Shown here piece by piece: positions 36,096 to 45,646 of a DNA stretch of 64,000 nucleotides. The DNA is from Streptomyces luomodiensis (GTDB lineage Bacteria; Actinomycetota; Actinomycetes; Streptomycetales; Streptomycetaceae). The stretch spans positions 6,386,001 through 6,450,000 of the forward strand of contig NZ_CP117522.1 of NCBI RefSeq assembly GCF_031679605.1. Reading direction: 5' to 3'. Below the pieces are notes generated by a model. It made no database searches. It was not told the origin of the DNA and saw only the letters and a program-made list of their open reading frames with translations. The translations under genes and the position numbers were made by a program. Each line of letters opens with the position of its first letter. Position 1 is the stretch's first letter.

Positions 36096-37928
36096 ATGGG
36101 ATTTATGGGGGACAGGGTCAGTCTGTTGGAGACAGGGCGTTTTGCGCACACGCACGACGATGCCGAGGAGGAGACCCGGCACCGGCGCGCCGCCGAGGCC
36201 GGTGACACCGGCGCGATGAGCGCACTCGGCGCGCTGCTGCTGCGCCGCGGCGACCTCGACGGCGCCGAACCGCATCTGCGGGGCGCCACCGCGGCGGGCG
36301 ACCGTGCCGCCGCCAACAACCTCGGTGTTCTGCTGCACCAGCGGGGCTACGCCGACGAGGCGGCCGGCTGGTGGCGCATCGCCGCCGTCGCCGGATCCGC
36401 CGCCGCGGCCCACGCGCTGGGCCGCCACCACCGTGAGCGGGGCGACGAGCCCGCCGCCGAGTACTGGCTGCGCCAGTCCGCCGAGTCCGGGCACACCCTG
36501 GGCGCGTACGCGCTGGGCGATCTGCTGGAGCACCGCAGCGACATCGGCGCCGAGCGCTGGTTCCGCGCGGCCGCCGAGCGCGGCCACCGCGAGGCCGCGT
36601 ACCGGCTCGCCCGCATCCTCGACGACCGGGGCCCTGACGGTACCGAGGGAGCCGAGGGGACCGGCAGGGCGGGCCGGGAGGAGGCCGAGCAGTGGTACCG
36701 GCAGGCCGCCGCGCGCGGCCACCGCCGCGCCGCCCTCCACCTCGGCACGCTGCTGGAGGAGCGCGGGGAGACCAAGGAGGCCGGTCGCTGGTACCTGATG
36801 TCGGCCAAGGACGGTGAGGCCCGTGCCGCCTGCGCGCTGGGCTTCCTGCTGCGCGACGCGGGCGACACCGACAGCGCCGCCGTCTGGTGGCACCGCGCCG
36901 CCCAGGACGGCGACGGCAACGCCGCCAACGCGCTGGGCGCGCTGCACGCCGACCGGGGCGAGCCCCAGACCGCCGAGCGCTGGTACCGCGCCGCGCTCGA
37001 CGCCGGGGACATCAACGGCGCCTACAACCTCGGGCTGCTCTGCGCCGAGCAGGGCCGGACCGCACAGGCCGAGCAGTGGTACCGCCGCGCCGCCTACGCG
37101 GGCCACCGCGAGGCCGCCAACGCGGTCGCCGTGCTGCTGCTCCAGCGCGGCGACGCGGCGGGCGCCGAGCCGTGGTTCTCCAAGGCGGCCGAGTCGGGCA
37201 GCGTCGATGCCGCGTTCAACCTGGGCATCCTGTACGCGGGCCGGGGCGAGGAGCGGGCGGCCCGGCAGTGGTACGAGCGGGCCGCCGCCGACGGGCACAC
37301 CGAGGCCGCGTTGCAGGTCGGTCTCGCCCTCCAGCGGGAGGGCGACCTCCAGAGCGCCGAGCGCCATCTGCGCTGCGCCGCGGGGGGCGGCAGCGCCGAG
37401 GGCGCCTTCCGGCTGGCCGCGCTGCTGGACCGCTCGTCGGTCGGTGGCGATCCGGCGACCGGCACCGGCTTCGGCTCGTCCGGGACGCGCTTCCCGATCC
37501 CGCCGCCGGACGACGGCTCCGGGCCGCATGTCTCCGAGTACGAGGAGTGGTACGAGCGCGCCGCGCGCCAGGGTCACCGGCGGGCCCAGGTGCGCGTGGG
37601 CATGTTCGCGGCCGCGCGCGGCGATGTGGTCGAGGCCGCGCGCTGGTACCGCGCGGCGGCCGAGGCGGGCAGCAGCAACGGCGCCTTCAACCTGGGGCTG
37701 CTGCTGGCCCGGGAGGGCAGCGAGCCGGAGGCCGCCCTGTGGTGGACACGCGCCGCCGAGGCCGGGCACGGCCGGGCCGCGCTGCGGCTCGCGCTGCTCG
37801 CGGCCCGGCGCGGCGCCCTCGCCGAGGGGCAGCGGTGGTGTGCGCGGGCGGTCGAGCTGGGCCCCGCGGAGGTCGCCGAGCGCGCGGCACGGCTGTGGGA
37901 CGCGCTCCAGCAGGAGCTCACGGCGTAG
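36096..37928 (+). CDS. Sel1-like / TPR repeat protein
   Basis: The 610-residue protein is built almost entirely of about 15 helical repeats of 35-37 residues with the pattern A-x2-LG-x3-R-G-x3-A-E-x-W-Y-R-x-A. A break at about 440-475 (FGSSGTRFPIPPPDDGSG) separates the last four repeats. No signal peptide, membrane helix or catalytic domain is seen, so it is a soluble scaffold for protein contacts. ATG at 36105 is an alternative start. It sits alone between two identical initiator tRNA genes, and a sigma-R-like promoter lies upstream. Confidence 0.88.
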   Translation: MGFMGDRVSLLETGRFAHTHDDAEEETRHRRAAEAGDTGAMSALGALLLRRGDLDGAEPHLRGATAAGDRAAANNLGVLLHQRGYADEAAGWWRIAAVAGSAAAAHALGRHHRERGDEPAAEYWLRQSAESGHTLGAYALGDLLEHRSDIGAERWFRAAAERGHREAAYRLARILDDRGPDGTEGAEGTGRAGREEAEQWYRQAAARGHRRAALHLGTLLEERGETKEAGRWYLMSAKDGEARAACALGFLLRDAGDTDSAAVWWHRAAQDGDGNAANALGALHADRGEPQTAERWYRAALDAGDINGAYNLGLLCAEQGRTAQAEQWYRRAAYAGHREAANAVAVLLLQRGDAAGAEPWFSKAAESGSVDAAFNLGILYAGRGEERAARQWYERAAADGHTEAALQVGLALQREGDLQSAERHLRCAAGGGSAEGAFRLAALLDRSSVGGDPATGTGFGSSGTRFPIPPPDDGSGPHVSEYEEWYERAARQGHRRAQVRVGMFAAARGDVVEAARWYRAAAEAGSSNGAFNLGLLLAREGSEPEAALWWTRAAEAGHGRAALRLALLAARRGALAEGQRWCARAVELGPAEVAERAARLWDALQQELTA

Positions 37929-37929
37929 C

Positions 37930-37979
37930 GCTCCGGGCCGGATCCCCGGCCCGGAGCCACCGGCGGGCGTCCCGCCGGT
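37930..37979 (+). terminator. Double hairpin after the Sel1/TPR gene
   Basis: GCTCCGGGCCGG-ATCC-CCGGCCCGGAGC (37930-37957) is directly followed by ACCGGCGGG-CGT-CCCGCCGGT (37959-37979). Both stems are perfect. They should isolate the Sel1 transcript from the next tRNA. Confidence 0.82.
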
Positions 37980-38029
37980 AACCGGTTTGCTCGTGTCGTC
38001 CGCCCCGGGTTAAGGTTGGTGCACACCGA

Positions 38030-38103
38030 CGCGGGGTGGAGCAGCTCGGTAGCTCGCTGGGCTCATAACCCAGAGGTCGCAGGTTCAAATCCTGTCCCCG
38101 CTA
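38030..38103 (+). tRNA. Initiator tRNA-Met (CAT), copy 2
   Basis: Identical over all 74 nt to the copy at 35841, with the same initiator marks. Here the chromosome encodes CCA directly after the discriminator base (38104-38106), unlike copy 1. Confidence 0.96.
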
Positions 38104-38111
38104 CCACGGCG

Positions 38112-38141
38112 AAGGCCCGGATCCTCAGGGATCCGGGCCTT
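38112..38141 (+). terminator. Terminator after initiator tRNA copy 2
   Basis: AAGGCCCGGATCC-TCAG-GGATCCGGGCCTT followed by TCG. The arms are the same as those of the terminator after copy 1, indicating that tRNA and terminator were duplicated together. Confidence 0.88.
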
Positions 38142-38236
38142 TCGTCTGTCGCTTCTGCCGTGGTCCTGACCGTTCTGCTTGTGCCGCTCGTCCTGCTTGT
38201 CGCGCTCGTCCGGTCCCGGGGCCGTCGCGCCGTTCC

Positions 38237-38650
38237 TCAGGCCGCGCAGTCGGGGCACAGCCCCCGGTAGGTCACCTCGACCGCGGAGATCGCGAAGCCG
38301 AAGCGCTCCTGTGCGGGCAGGTCGGCGAGCGGGTCGCCGGACGGGTGGACATCACGGATCATGCCGCAGCGCGCGCACACCAGGTGCTGATGCGCGTGAT
38401 GGGCGTTGGGGTCGTAGCGCTTGGCTCTGCCGTCCGTACTGACTTCGACCACCTCGCCGAGCGAGACGAGCTCGCCGAGGGTGTTGTAGACGGTCGCGCG
38501 GGAAATCTCGGGCAGCCGCTCGGCCGCCCGTGCGTGGACTTCGTCGGCGGTGTAGTGCACGTGGTCCCCGTCGAGGACCTCGGCGACGACACGCCGCTGC
38601 GCCGTCAGCCTCCAGCCACGTCCCCTGAGCCGTTCCAGCAGGTCACTCAT
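38237..38650 (-). CDS. Fur-family peroxide-sensing repressor (CatR/PerR type)
   Basis: The 137-residue protein has the Fur winged helix (LTAQRRVVAEVL, EISRATVYNTLGEL), the metal-site region AHHAHQHLVCARCG and a second CPDC pair for structural zinc. Absence of the extra Fur His-rich tail and its position divergent from a catalase gene fit a PerR/CatR peroxide sensor that represses catalase until metal-catalysed oxidation. ATG at 38650 has AGGTGA upstream; a GTG three codons earlier is possible. A palindromic operator lies in the catalase promoter (38739-38753). Confidence 0.9.
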   Translation of the reverse strand: MSDLLERLRGRGWRLTAQRRVVAEVLDGDHVHYTADEVHARAAERLPEISRATVYNTLGELVSLGEVVEVSTDGRAKRYDPNAHHAHQHLVCARCGMIRDVHPSGDPLADLPAQERFGFAISAVEVTYRGLCPDCAA

Positions 38651-38733
38651 GCCATTCACCTATCAGTCAGATAAGGACAAGGGTAGCAGCGGGTGAGTCC
38701 TTGACCAGATCAGGTATCACTCTCCAACGCTTC

Positions 38734-38761
38734 TTGACTTAGACAATGTCCAATGTAGGAT
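38734..38761 (+). promoter_or_regulatory. Catalase promoter with Fur/PerR-type operator in its spacer
   Basis: TTGACT (38734-38739), 16 nt, TAGGAT (38756-38761) form a good housekeeping promoter. The spacer is filled by the inverted repeat TTAGACAATGTCCAA (38739-38753; arms of 7 around one base), which resembles the A/T-flanked operators of PerR/CatR proteins. Repressor bound there would block RNA polymerase. Confidence 0.75.
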
Positions 38762-38811
38762 CGATGCCAGCCCCAGACCAGGGACAGAATGCGAGTACGC
38801 AGGAGGCGCAC

Positions 38812-40278
38812 GTGACGGTCCAGGACAACATCACTGGTCCGCTGACCACGGAGTCCGGGGCTCCGGTGGCGGACAACCAGAACAGCGAGACGGCGGGCGC
38901 CGGCGGTCCGGTCCTCATCCAGGACCAGCACCTGATCGAGAAGCTCGCCCACTTCAACCGCGAGCGGATCCCGGAGCGGGTCGTGCACGCACGGGGCGCC
39001 GGTGCGTACGGCACCTTCACCGTGACCGCGGACGTGACGAAGTACACCCGCGCGGCGTTCCTCTCCGAGGTCGGCAAGCAGACCGAGACGTTCCTGCGCT
39101 TCTCGACGGTGGCCGGCAACCTCGGCGCGGCGGACGCGGTGCGCGATCCGCGCGGTTTCGCGCTGAAGTTCTACACCGAGGACGGCAACTACGACCTCGT
39201 CGGGAACAACACCCCGGTGTTCTTCATCAAGGACGCCATCAAGTTCCCCGACTTCATCCACACCCAGAAGCGCGACCCGTACACCGGCTCGCAGGAGGCG
39301 GACAACGTCTGGGACTTCTGGGGGCTCTCGCCCGAGTCCACCCACCAGGTGACCTGGCTGTTCGGCGACCGCGGCATCCCCGCCTCGTACCGCCACATGG
39401 ACGGCTTCGGTTCGCACACCTACCAGTGGAACAACGCCGCGGGCGAGGTCTTCTGGGTGAAGTACCACTTCAAGACCGACCAGGGGATCAAGAACCTCAC
39501 CACCGCCGAGGCGGCCGAGACCGCGGGTCTGGACCCGGACAGCCACCAGCGCGATCTGCGCGAGGCCATCGAGCGCGGTGACTTCCCGACCTGGACCGTG
39601 CAGGTGCAGATCATGCCGGCGGCCGAGGCGGCGAACTACCGCTTCAACCCGTTCGACCTGACCAAGGTCTGGCCGCACGCGGACTACCCGCCGATCGAGA
39701 TCGGCAAGCTGGAGCTCAACCGCAACCCGCGGAACATCTTCGCCGAGGTCGAGCAGTCGATCTTCTCGCCGGCGCACTTCGTGCCGGGCATCGGCCCGTC
39801 CCCGGACAAGATGCTCCAGGGCCGCCTCTTCGCGTACGGCGACGCGCACCGCTACCGCGTCGGCATCAACGCCGACCACCTGCCGGTGAACCGTCCGCAC
39901 GCGGCCGAGGCACGCACCCACGCCCGGGACGGCTTCCTGTACGACGGCCGGCACGCGGGTGCCAAGAACTACGAGCCCAACAGCTTCGGCGGTCCGGCGC
40001 AGACCGACCGGCCGCTGTGGCAGCCGTCCTCGGTCTCCGGTCTGACCGGTGACCACGAGGCGCCCTCGCACGCCGAGGACGACGACTTCGTCCAGGCGGG
40101 CAACCTCTACCGGCTGATGTCGGAGGAGGAGAAGGAGCGCCTGATCGAGAACCTGGCGCAGAACATCGCCAAGGTCTCCCGCGACGACATCGCACAGCGG
40201 GCGATCGAGAACTTCCGCAAGGCGGACGCCGACTACGGCAAGCGGCTGGAGGCCGCGGTCCAGGCCCTGCGCGGCTGA
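38812..40278 (+). CDS. katA: Monofunctional haem catalase (small-subunit clade)
   Basis: The 488-residue protein has the catalytic His in [11 protein letters not shown], the Asn region [20 protein letters not shown] (key D-x-VGNN), FIHTQKR, and the proximal haem Tyr in [14 protein letters not shown]. It decomposes hydrogen peroxide. The length matches small-subunit catalases, without the extra flavodoxin-like domain. GTG at 38812 is chosen for its perfect RBS (AGGAGG, 6 nt upstream); the ATG at 38746 lies inside the operator. Controlled by the divergent Fur-type repressor. Confidence 0.95.
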   Translation: MTVQDNITGPLTTESGAPVADNQNSETAGAGGPVLIQDQHLIEKLAHFNRERIPERVVHARGAGAYGTFTVTADVTKYTRAAFLSEVGKQTETFLRFSTVAGNLGAADAVRDPRGFALKFYTEDGNYDLVGNNTPVFFIKDAIKFPDFIHTQKRDPYTGSQEADNVWDFWGLSPESTHQVTWLFGDRGIPASYRHMDGFGSHTYQWNNAAGEVFWVKYHFKTDQGIKNLTTAEAAETAGLDPDSHQRDLREAIERGDFPTWTVQVQIMPAAEAANYRFNPFDLTKVWPHADYPPIEIGKLELNRNPRNIFAEVEQSIFSPAHFVPGIGPSPDKMLQGRLFAYGDAHRYRVGINADHLPVNRPHAAEARTHARDGFLYDGRHAGAKNYEPNSFGGPAQTDRPLWQPSSVSGLTGDHEAPSHAEDDDFVQAGNLYRLMSEEEKERLIENLAQNIAKVSRDDIAQRAIENFRKADADYGKRLEAAVQALRG

Positions 40279-40299
40279 CGGACGCCTGCCGTACCCACC

Positions 40300-40334
40300 G
40301 GAGAGGCCGGACGCCACTGGGCTCCGGCCTCTCC
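40300..40334 (+). terminator. Terminator after catalase
   Basis: GGAGAGGCCGGA pairs over 12 bp with TCCGGCCTCTCC around an 11-nt loop. Directly behind it are four to five copies of a 7-bp repeat GTGCCGG (about 40338-40378). Confidence 0.82.
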
Positions 40335-40394
40335 GCGTGCCGGGTGCCGGGTGCCGGGCGCCGCGTGCCGGGCGCGGTGTGCCCGGGGGGTGCC

Positions 40395-40793
40395 TCAGGC
40401 CGGTACCGGCTCGGGCGCCGGGGCCCAGCAGCGGATGATGTCGCGCACCGACACCACTCCGACCGGGTCGCCCGCGTCGAGGACGATCAGATGGCGGAAG
40501 CCGCCCTGGGTCATCGTGCGGGCCGCCTCGTCCAGCGTCCACCCGGGGGCGGCGAAGACGACGTCGGCGGTGGTGTGGGCGTGCGCGGTCTCCTGGTCCG
40601 GGTCCTGGCCCGCCCCCAGGGAGTTGAGGATGTCGCGCTCGGTGAGAATCCCCAGGCCGCTGGTGTCGGGATCGAGCACGATGGCCGATCCGACCCGGCG
40701 TGCGGACATCAGCCGGGCGGCCTGACGGAGCGTATGGGCCGGGCCGATGGTGAGGACCACCGAGCTCATGGCGTCACGGACGTGCATGGGCAT
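40395..40793 (-). CDS. Two-CBS-domain protein
   Basis: The 132-residue protein is a pair of CBS domains (MHVRDAMSSVVLTIGP...GILTERDIL and ADVVFAAPGWTLDEAARTM...VGVVSVRDII, listed by key words). CBS pairs bind adenosyl nucleotides and regulate partner proteins. There is no fused effector domain. ATG 40793 is chosen because AAGGAGG lies exactly 7 nt upstream; a GTG 12 nt earlier overlaps it. Confidence 0.9.
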   Translation of the reverse strand: MPMHVRDAMSSVVLTIGPAHTLRQAARLMSARRVGSAIVLDPDTSGLGILTERDILNSLGAGQDPDQETAHAHTTADVVFAAPGWTLDEAARTMTQGGFRHLIVLDAGDPVGVVSVRDIIRCWAPAPEPVPA

Positions 40794-41015
40794 GGATGGA
40801 GCCACCTCCTTGGGGAATCCATTCGCGAATGCCCGGCGCCGGAGGCGCCTGTGAATGGATGCACAAGTTCACAAGGTCGTGGATTCTCATGTTCACATGC
40901 CTGGGAAGGGGCAACAAGGGCGCGCGGAAGCCGATCTGCCGCTCAGCGCGCCCCGCGCTTCGGTTCCCACTCCGGTTCGCGCCCGGTGATCCTCGGCGCC
41001 GCCTTGAGGGCCCCT
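40794..41015. other. Intergenic region with palindromes
   Basis: Apart from the CBS gene RBS it contains ATTCGCGAAT (40821-40830), GGCGCC-GGA-GGCGCC (about 40836-40850) and a repeated GTTCACA motif (about 40867 and 40890) in an AT-richer part. No ORF with an RBS is seen. Because it lies upstream of the CBS gene, it may hold that gene's promoter and operator. Confidence 0.4.
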
Positions 41016-41810
41016 TCAGGACCGCAGATAGTCCAGCATCGCCCCGTGCAGCAGCCCGTTGGACGCCGCCGCGTCGCCGCTGTTCGGACCCGGTACGCCG
41101 TCGAGTCCGGTGAAGCGGCCGCCCGCCTCCTGGACGATCACCGCGTTGGCCGCCATGTCCCACAGCGACAGTTCCGGTTCGGCGCAGATGTCCACCGAGC
41201 CCTCGGCCACCATCATGTACGGCCAGAAGTCGCCGTAGCCCCGGGTGCGCCAGCAGGCGCGGGTCAGATCGAGGAAGCCGTCCAGCTTGCCGCGCTCCTC
41301 CCAGCCGCTGAGCGAGGAGTAGGCGAACGACGCGTCGGAGAGCCGGCTCACCCGCGAGACCGCCAGCCGGGTCGCGGACGACAGGCTGCGCCCGGCGTAC
41401 GCCCCCAGCCCCTCGGCGGCCCACCAGCGGCGCCCCAGCGCCGGTGCGGAGACCACCCCGACCACCGGCCGGTCACCGCCCTCGCCGCGCTCCATGAGGG
41501 CGATCAGGGTGGCCCAGACGGGGACCCCGCGCACATAGTTCTTGGTGCCGTCGATCGGGTCGACCACCCAGCGCCGCGGACCGCTGCCCTCGCTGCCGAA
41601 CTCCTCGCCCAGCACCGCGTCACGCGGCCGGGCGCGCTGGAGGGAGCTGCGGATCAGCTCCTCGGCCGCCTTGTCGGCTTCGCTCACCGGCGTCATATCG
41701 GGTTTTGTCTCGACCTTGAGGTCGAGCGCCTTGAACCGCTCCATGGTGGCCGAGTCGGCGGCGTCGGCGAGGACGTGGGCGAGGCGCAGGTCATCGTGGT
41801 AGTCGGGCAT
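41016..41810 (-). CDS. hisN: Histidinol-phosphate phosphatase, inositol-monophosphatase type
   Basis: The 264-residue protein has the IMPase metal motifs [20 protein letters not shown] and LSLWDMAA. The actinobacterial HisN of this fold performs the penultimate step of histidine synthesis (histidinol phosphate to histidinol); assignment to HisN rather than another IMPase rests on family likeness and on the known location of hisN in this Streptomyces neighbourhood. TACTGT (41817-41822) is 6 nt before the ATG, pointing to a leaderless mRNA. Confidence 0.87.
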   Translation of the reverse strand: MPDYHDDLRLAHVLADAADSATMERFKALDLKVETKPDMTPVSEADKAAEELIRSSLQRARPRDAVLGEEFGSEGSGPRRWVVDPIDGTKNYVRGVPVWATLIALMERGEGGDRPVVGVVSAPALGRRWWAAEGLGAYAGRSLSSATRLAVSRVSRLSDASFAYSSLSGWEERGKLDGFLDLTRACWRTRGYGDFWPYMMVAEGSVDICAEPELSLWDMAANAVIVQEAGGRFTGLDGVPGPNSGDAAASNGLLHGAMLDYLRS

Positions 41811-42014
41811 GGCCGAACAGTATCGAGACACGGCGCGGCGGAGCCACGCGACTCCGCATGACCTGGGTCCCGGGCCGGATGACCAGTGCTCCGGGCCGGA
41901 TGACCAGGGCCTCGGACCGGGCGGGTCGGCCCGCGCGGGGCTGTCGACCGGGCTCTTGACTTCATCTGGCGGTCCGTCAATTCTGTCGGGCACATGCCCG
42001 GCCGGGAGGCGACG

Positions 42015-42632
42015 ATGGCCGCTCTGGAGGCGACGATGCCCACAGCGCGTGAATCCTTACTCGACGCGGCCTTCGCCGCCCTTGAGGGCCGTCCGTGGCC
42101 GAGGGTCACGATGGCCGAGGTCGCGGCGGCGGCCGGGGTCTCCCGGCAGACCCTCTACAACGAGTTCGGCAGCAAGGAGGGCCTCGCCCGCGCCCTGGTG
42201 CGGCGCGAGGCCGACGCGTATCTGCGCGGGGTCGAGCGGGCGCTGACCGGGGCGCCCGGCGCGGTGGCGCCCAGGGAGCGGCTGGCCGCCGCGGCGGTGT
42301 GGACGGTCCGCTCGGCGACCGAGAACCCGCTGGTGCGGGCGGTGCTCACGGGCTGCTGGAACGACCGGCTGCCGATGCCCATGACGCCCGTGACGCCCGT
42401 AAGGACGGCACCGTCCGGGAGGGCAGCGTCGTCCGGGCCGCTGCCCGCGCCGGGCGAGCTGCTCGGCCAGGCGCGGGACCGGGCGGTGCGGCTGCTGGCG
42501 AGCGACTGGCCGACCGGTGCGGTGGAGCTGCCGCTGGCCTGTGAGGCGGTCGCCAGGCTGGCCCTGTCGTACGTGGTGGCGCCCGCCCCGGCGGCGGATG
42601 TGGCCCATATGGTGCGCACGGTGCTGGCCTGA
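42015..42632 (+). CDS. TetR-family transcriptional regulator
   Basis: The 205-residue protein has the TetR helix-turn-helix ([27 protein letters not shown]; key words TMAEVA and TLYNEF) and a C-terminal ligand domain. Two start sites each have the same signal GGAGGCGACGATG, at 42015 and 42036, 21 bp apart in the same frame; ATG 41994 has none. An inverted repeat TTGAC...GTCAA (about 41957-41981) upstream may be its operator. The SMR transporter gene converges on it, so a regulatory link is possible but not shown. Confidence 0.88.
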   Translation: MAALEATMPTARESLLDAAFAALEGRPWPRVTMAEVAAAAGVSRQTLYNEFGSKEGLARALVRREADAYLRGVERALTGAPGAVAPRERLAAAAVWTVRSATENPLVRAVLTGCWNDRLPMPMTPVTPVRTAPSGRAASSGPLPAPGELLGQARDRAVRLLASDWPTGAVELPLACEAVARLALSYVVAPAPAADVAHMVRTVLA

Positions 42633-42682
42633 GCGCACCGAAGCCGGCGGCTCGCCGCCGAAGCCGTGGCGGCCAGGGCTGG

Positions 42683-43006
42683 TCAGTGGGCCGAGCCGGA
42701 GAGCTGGAGCCCTATCACGCCGACGATCACCAGGGTGATGGAGACGATCTTGAGGGTGGAGACGAGATCGCCCAGGAAGACCATGCCGTAGATGGCGGTC
42801 CCGGCGGCTCCGATGCCCGTCCACACCGCGTACGCGGGTCCCACGTCGAGCTTCTTCAGGGACAGTGTCAGCAGCCCGAAGCTGCCGAGCGCGAACGCGC
42901 AGAACGCGATCGTCGGCCAGAGGCGGGTGAAGCCGTGCGAGAGCTTGAGACAGACGGCGAAGCCCGTCTCGAGGAGCCCGGCGACCACGACCAGCAGCCA
43001 CGCCAT
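42683..43006 (-). CDS. Small multidrug resistance (SMR) family transporter
   Basis: The 107-residue protein has four membrane helices and the conserved membrane-buried Glu13 (VVAGLLETGFAV) that couples protons to drug or guanidinium export. WPTIAFCAFALGSF and AYAVWTGIGAAGTA are typical of the second and third helices. Start at ATG with GGGAGGG seven bases upstream. Only one SMR gene is present, so it should work as a homodimer. Quaternary-ammonium export and guanidinium export cannot be told apart here. Confidence 0.93.
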   Translation of the reverse strand: MAWLLVVVAGLLETGFAVCLKLSHGFTRLWPTIAFCAFALGSFGLLTLSLKKLDVGPAYAVWTGIGAAGTAIYGMVFLGDLVSTLKIVSITLVIVGVIGLQLSGSAH

Positions 43007-43129
43007 ACGATGCCCTCCCGTACCGCCGTCGGCTGCCTTCGTCCGGGCGTACCCGGTCGCCTTGGATCCGCCTTGGATCACTTGATGCGATTATCCATTT
43101 ACCGCCCGGGGTGGACGGCAAACACTCGC

Positions 43130-44137
43130 CTAGTCGCCCTCCCGCCGCTCCCGCGTGGCCAGCAGCCGCCGCAGGGAGTACAGCCGGGCCGGTTCGGCGT
43201 GGCCGTCGGCCACCCACTGGTCCAGCGCGCAGTCCGGCTCGTCGTGGCTACAGGCGCGCGGACAGCCCTCGGTGCCCGGCTCCAGGTCCGGGAAGGCGTG
43301 GATGACCCGCGCCGGGTCCACATGGTGCAGGCCGAAGGACCGTACGCCCGGGGTGTCGATCACCCACCCCTTGTCGTCCGGCAGGGGGAGCGCGAGCGCG
43401 GAGGTGGTGGTGTGGCGGCCGCGGCCGGTGACCGCGTTCACCCGGCCGGTGGCCCGCTGGCGGTCCGGGACCAGCGCGTTCACCAGCGTCGTCTTGCCGA
43501 CGCCCGAATGGCCGACGAAGACGGTGACCCGGTCCGCCAGCCGCTCCCGCACCCGGTCGGCGGCGTCGCCGTCGGCCAGCTCGTCACGGCTGGTGACGAC
43601 GTAGGGGATGCCGAGCGACTCGTAGGTCTTCAGTAGCTCCTCGGCGGGCGCCAGATCGGACTTGGTGAGCACCAGCAGCGGCTCCAGGTCCGCGTCGAAG
43701 GCGGCCACCAGGCACCGGTCGATCAGGCGCGGACGCGGTTCCGGGTCGGCCAGGGCGGTCACGATCGCGAGCTGGTCGGCGTTGGCGACCACGACCCGCT
43801 CGTACGGGTCGTCGTCATCGGCGGTCCGGCGCAGCACGGAGGAGCGCTCATGGACCCGTACGATCCGGGCGAGCGTGTCCTTGGCGCCGGAGAGATCGCC
43901 GACGACCGCGACCCGGTCGCCGACCACGACGCCCTTACGGCCGAGTTCGCGGGCCTTCATGGCGGTGATGGTGCGGTCCTCGACCAGGACCGTGAGCCGG
44001 CCGCGGTCGACCGTCAGCACGAAACCCTCGGCGGCGTCCTCGTGCTTGGGGCGGATGCTGGTACGCGGCCGGTTGCCCCTGCGGTTGGGGCGGATCCGTA
44101 CGTCGTCCTCGTCGGTGTGCTTGCCGTAGCGGCGCAT
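43130..44137 (-). CDS. rsgA: Ribosome small-subunit-dependent GTPase A
   Basis: The 335-residue protein has an OB-fold start, a circularly permuted GTPase with G4 (LTKSD, about 157) before G1 (GHSGVGKTT, about 210) and G3 (DTPG, about 259), and a zinc knuckle CPRACSHDEPDC at the end. It assists late maturation of the 30S subunit. It follows aroA by 12 nt in an operon. Confidence 0.95.
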   Translation of the reverse strand: MRRYGKHTDEDDVRIRPNRRGNRPRTSIRPKHEDAAEGFVLTVDRGRLTVLVEDRTITAMKARELGRKGVVVGDRVAVVGDLSGAKDTLARIVRVHERSSVLRRTADDDDPYERVVVANADQLAIVTALADPEPRPRLIDRCLVAAFDADLEPLLVLTKSDLAPAEELLKTYESLGIPYVVTSRDELADGDAADRVRERLADRVTVFVGHSGVGKTTLVNALVPDRQRATGRVNAVTGRGRHTTTSALALPLPDDKGWVIDTPGVRSFGLHHVDPARVIHAFPDLEPGTEGCPRACSHDEPDCALDQWVADGHAEPARLYSLRRLLATRERREGD

Positions 44138-44149
44138 GGGTCCAGGCTC

Positions 44150-45529
44150 TCAGGATCTCCGCGCCGAGGTCGTCGTCGCGTCGAGCATGCCGGACCACAG
44201 GCCGGGGAAGTCGGGGAGGGTCTTGGCGGTGGTCGCCACGTTCTCGACCAGCACGCCGTCGACGGCCAGGCCGAGTACGGCGGCGGCGGTGGCCAGTCGG
44301 TGGTCCTCGTAGGTGTGGAAGATCCCGCCGTGCAGCGGGCGCGGGCGGATCCGCAGTCCGTCCTCGGTCTCGGTGACCTCCCCGCCGAGTTCGTTGATCT
44401 CCTTGGCGAGGGCGGCGAGCCGGTCGGTCTCGTGCAGCCGCAGATGCGCGATGCCGCGCAGCACCGACTCGGAGTCGGCCAGCGCCGCGACCGCCGCGAT
44501 CACCGGGGTCAGCTCGCCGACCTCGTGCAGATCGGCGTCGATCCCGGTGATCCGGCCGGTACCGGTGAAGGTCAGGCCGGTGTCGGTGAGCTCGCAGGAG
44601 CCGCCCATCTCGGTGAAGATCCGGCGCAGTTCGTCCCCGGGCTGGGTGGTGCGCTCCGGCCAGTCCGGGATGGTCACCCGGCCGCCGGTGACCAGGGCGG
44701 CGGCCAGGAACGGCGCCGCGTTGGACAGATCGGGTTCGACGACCAGGTCGCGGCCGAGCAGCGCGCTCGGCGCCACCCGCCACACTCCCTGCTCGCCGCC
44801 GGCCTCCGGGGTGTCCACCCGCGCGCCCGCCGCGCGCAGCATGTCGACGGTCATCCGGATGTGCGGCAGGGAGGGCAGCGCGGCGCCGATGTGGCGCACC
44901 TCGACGCCCTGGTTGAAGCGCGGCGCGGACAGCAGCAGCGCGCTCACGAACTGGGAGGACGACGAGGCGTCGATCCGGACCGGGCCGCCGTCCAGCGCCC
45001 CGCCGCCGTGCACGGTCATCGGCAGCGCGCCACGGCCGTCGTCGTCGATCCGGGCGCCGAGGGCGCGCAGCGCGTCGATCACGCCGTGCAGCGGACGCTC
45101 ATGGGAGCGGGGGTCGCCGTCGAAGTGGACGGGCCCGTCGGCCAGCGCGGCGACCGGCGGCAGGAAGCGCATCACGGTGCCGGCGTTGCCGACGTCGATG
45201 GTGGCCGGGCCGTGCAGCCCGGCCGGGATGACCCGCCAGGCCTCGCCGCCGCCGGAGGGGCCGCTCGAGCCGAGGGCGCCGCCGTCGGACACCGTCTCCT
45301 CGATGCCGACCCCCATGGCGCGCAGCGCGGCGGCCATCAGGAGGGTGTCGCGGGAGCGGAGCGGGCGGCGCAGCCAGCCGGGCTCGGCGGCGAGCGCGGC
45401 CAGGATCAGACCGCGGTTGGTAACCGACTTGGATCCGGGCACGGTGACGGTCGCGTCCACCGCTCCGTCGGCGGTCGGAGCGGGCCAGAGGGCGGTGTGG
45501 TCGCCCGGGGAGGTCTCAATGCCGGTCAT
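44150..45529 (-). CDS. aroA: 3-phosphoshikimate 1-carboxyvinyltransferase (EPSP synthase)
   Basis: The 459-residue protein has the signature [17 protein letters not shown], the PEP-binding [10 protein letters not shown] loop and ETDRLAAL. It performs the sixth shikimate-pathway step. ATG 45529 lies 7 nt after TAAAGT (45537-45542), a probable -10, so the aroA-rsgA transcript may be leaderless. Confidence 0.96.
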   Translation of the reverse strand: MTGIETSPGDHTALWPAPTADGAVDATVTVPGSKSVTNRGLILAALAAEPGWLRRPLRSRDTLLMAAALRAMGVGIEETVSDGGALGSSGPSGGGEAWRVIPAGLHGPATIDVGNAGTVMRFLPPVAALADGPVHFDGDPRSHERPLHGVIDALRALGARIDDDGRGALPMTVHGGGALDGGPVRIDASSSSQFVSALLLSAPRFNQGVEVRHIGAALPSLPHIRMTVDMLRAAGARVDTPEAGGEQGVWRVAPSALLGRDLVVEPDLSNAAPFLAAALVTGGRVTIPDWPERTTQPGDELRRIFTEMGGSCELTDTGLTFTGTGRITGIDADLHEVGELTPVIAAVAALADSESVLRGIAHLRLHETDRLAALAKEINELGGEVTETEDGLRIRPRPLHGGIFHTYEDHRLATAAAVLGLAVDGVLVENVATTAKTLPDFPGLWSGMLDATTTSARRS

Positions 45530-45646
45530 GGGTCTCACTTTAGTGGTTCGCCCAGAGTGCCAATCCTGATCGAAAGTGGCGAAACCCAGTCGAAACACGG
45601 CGCTGGTACAAGGCGCCGAAAGTGGCGCGCCGGGGGGACGTACGGG

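Noticed and set aside
35841..38141. Integrated element between two tRNA genes
   Set aside because: No integrase, excisionase or attachment-site duplication beyond the tRNA itself; the enclosed gene has the host codon usage and is a single repeat protein.
38746..38811. Upstream ATG start for catalase
   Set aside because: It lies within the operator and before the -10 box; the GTG at 38812 has a perfect RBS.
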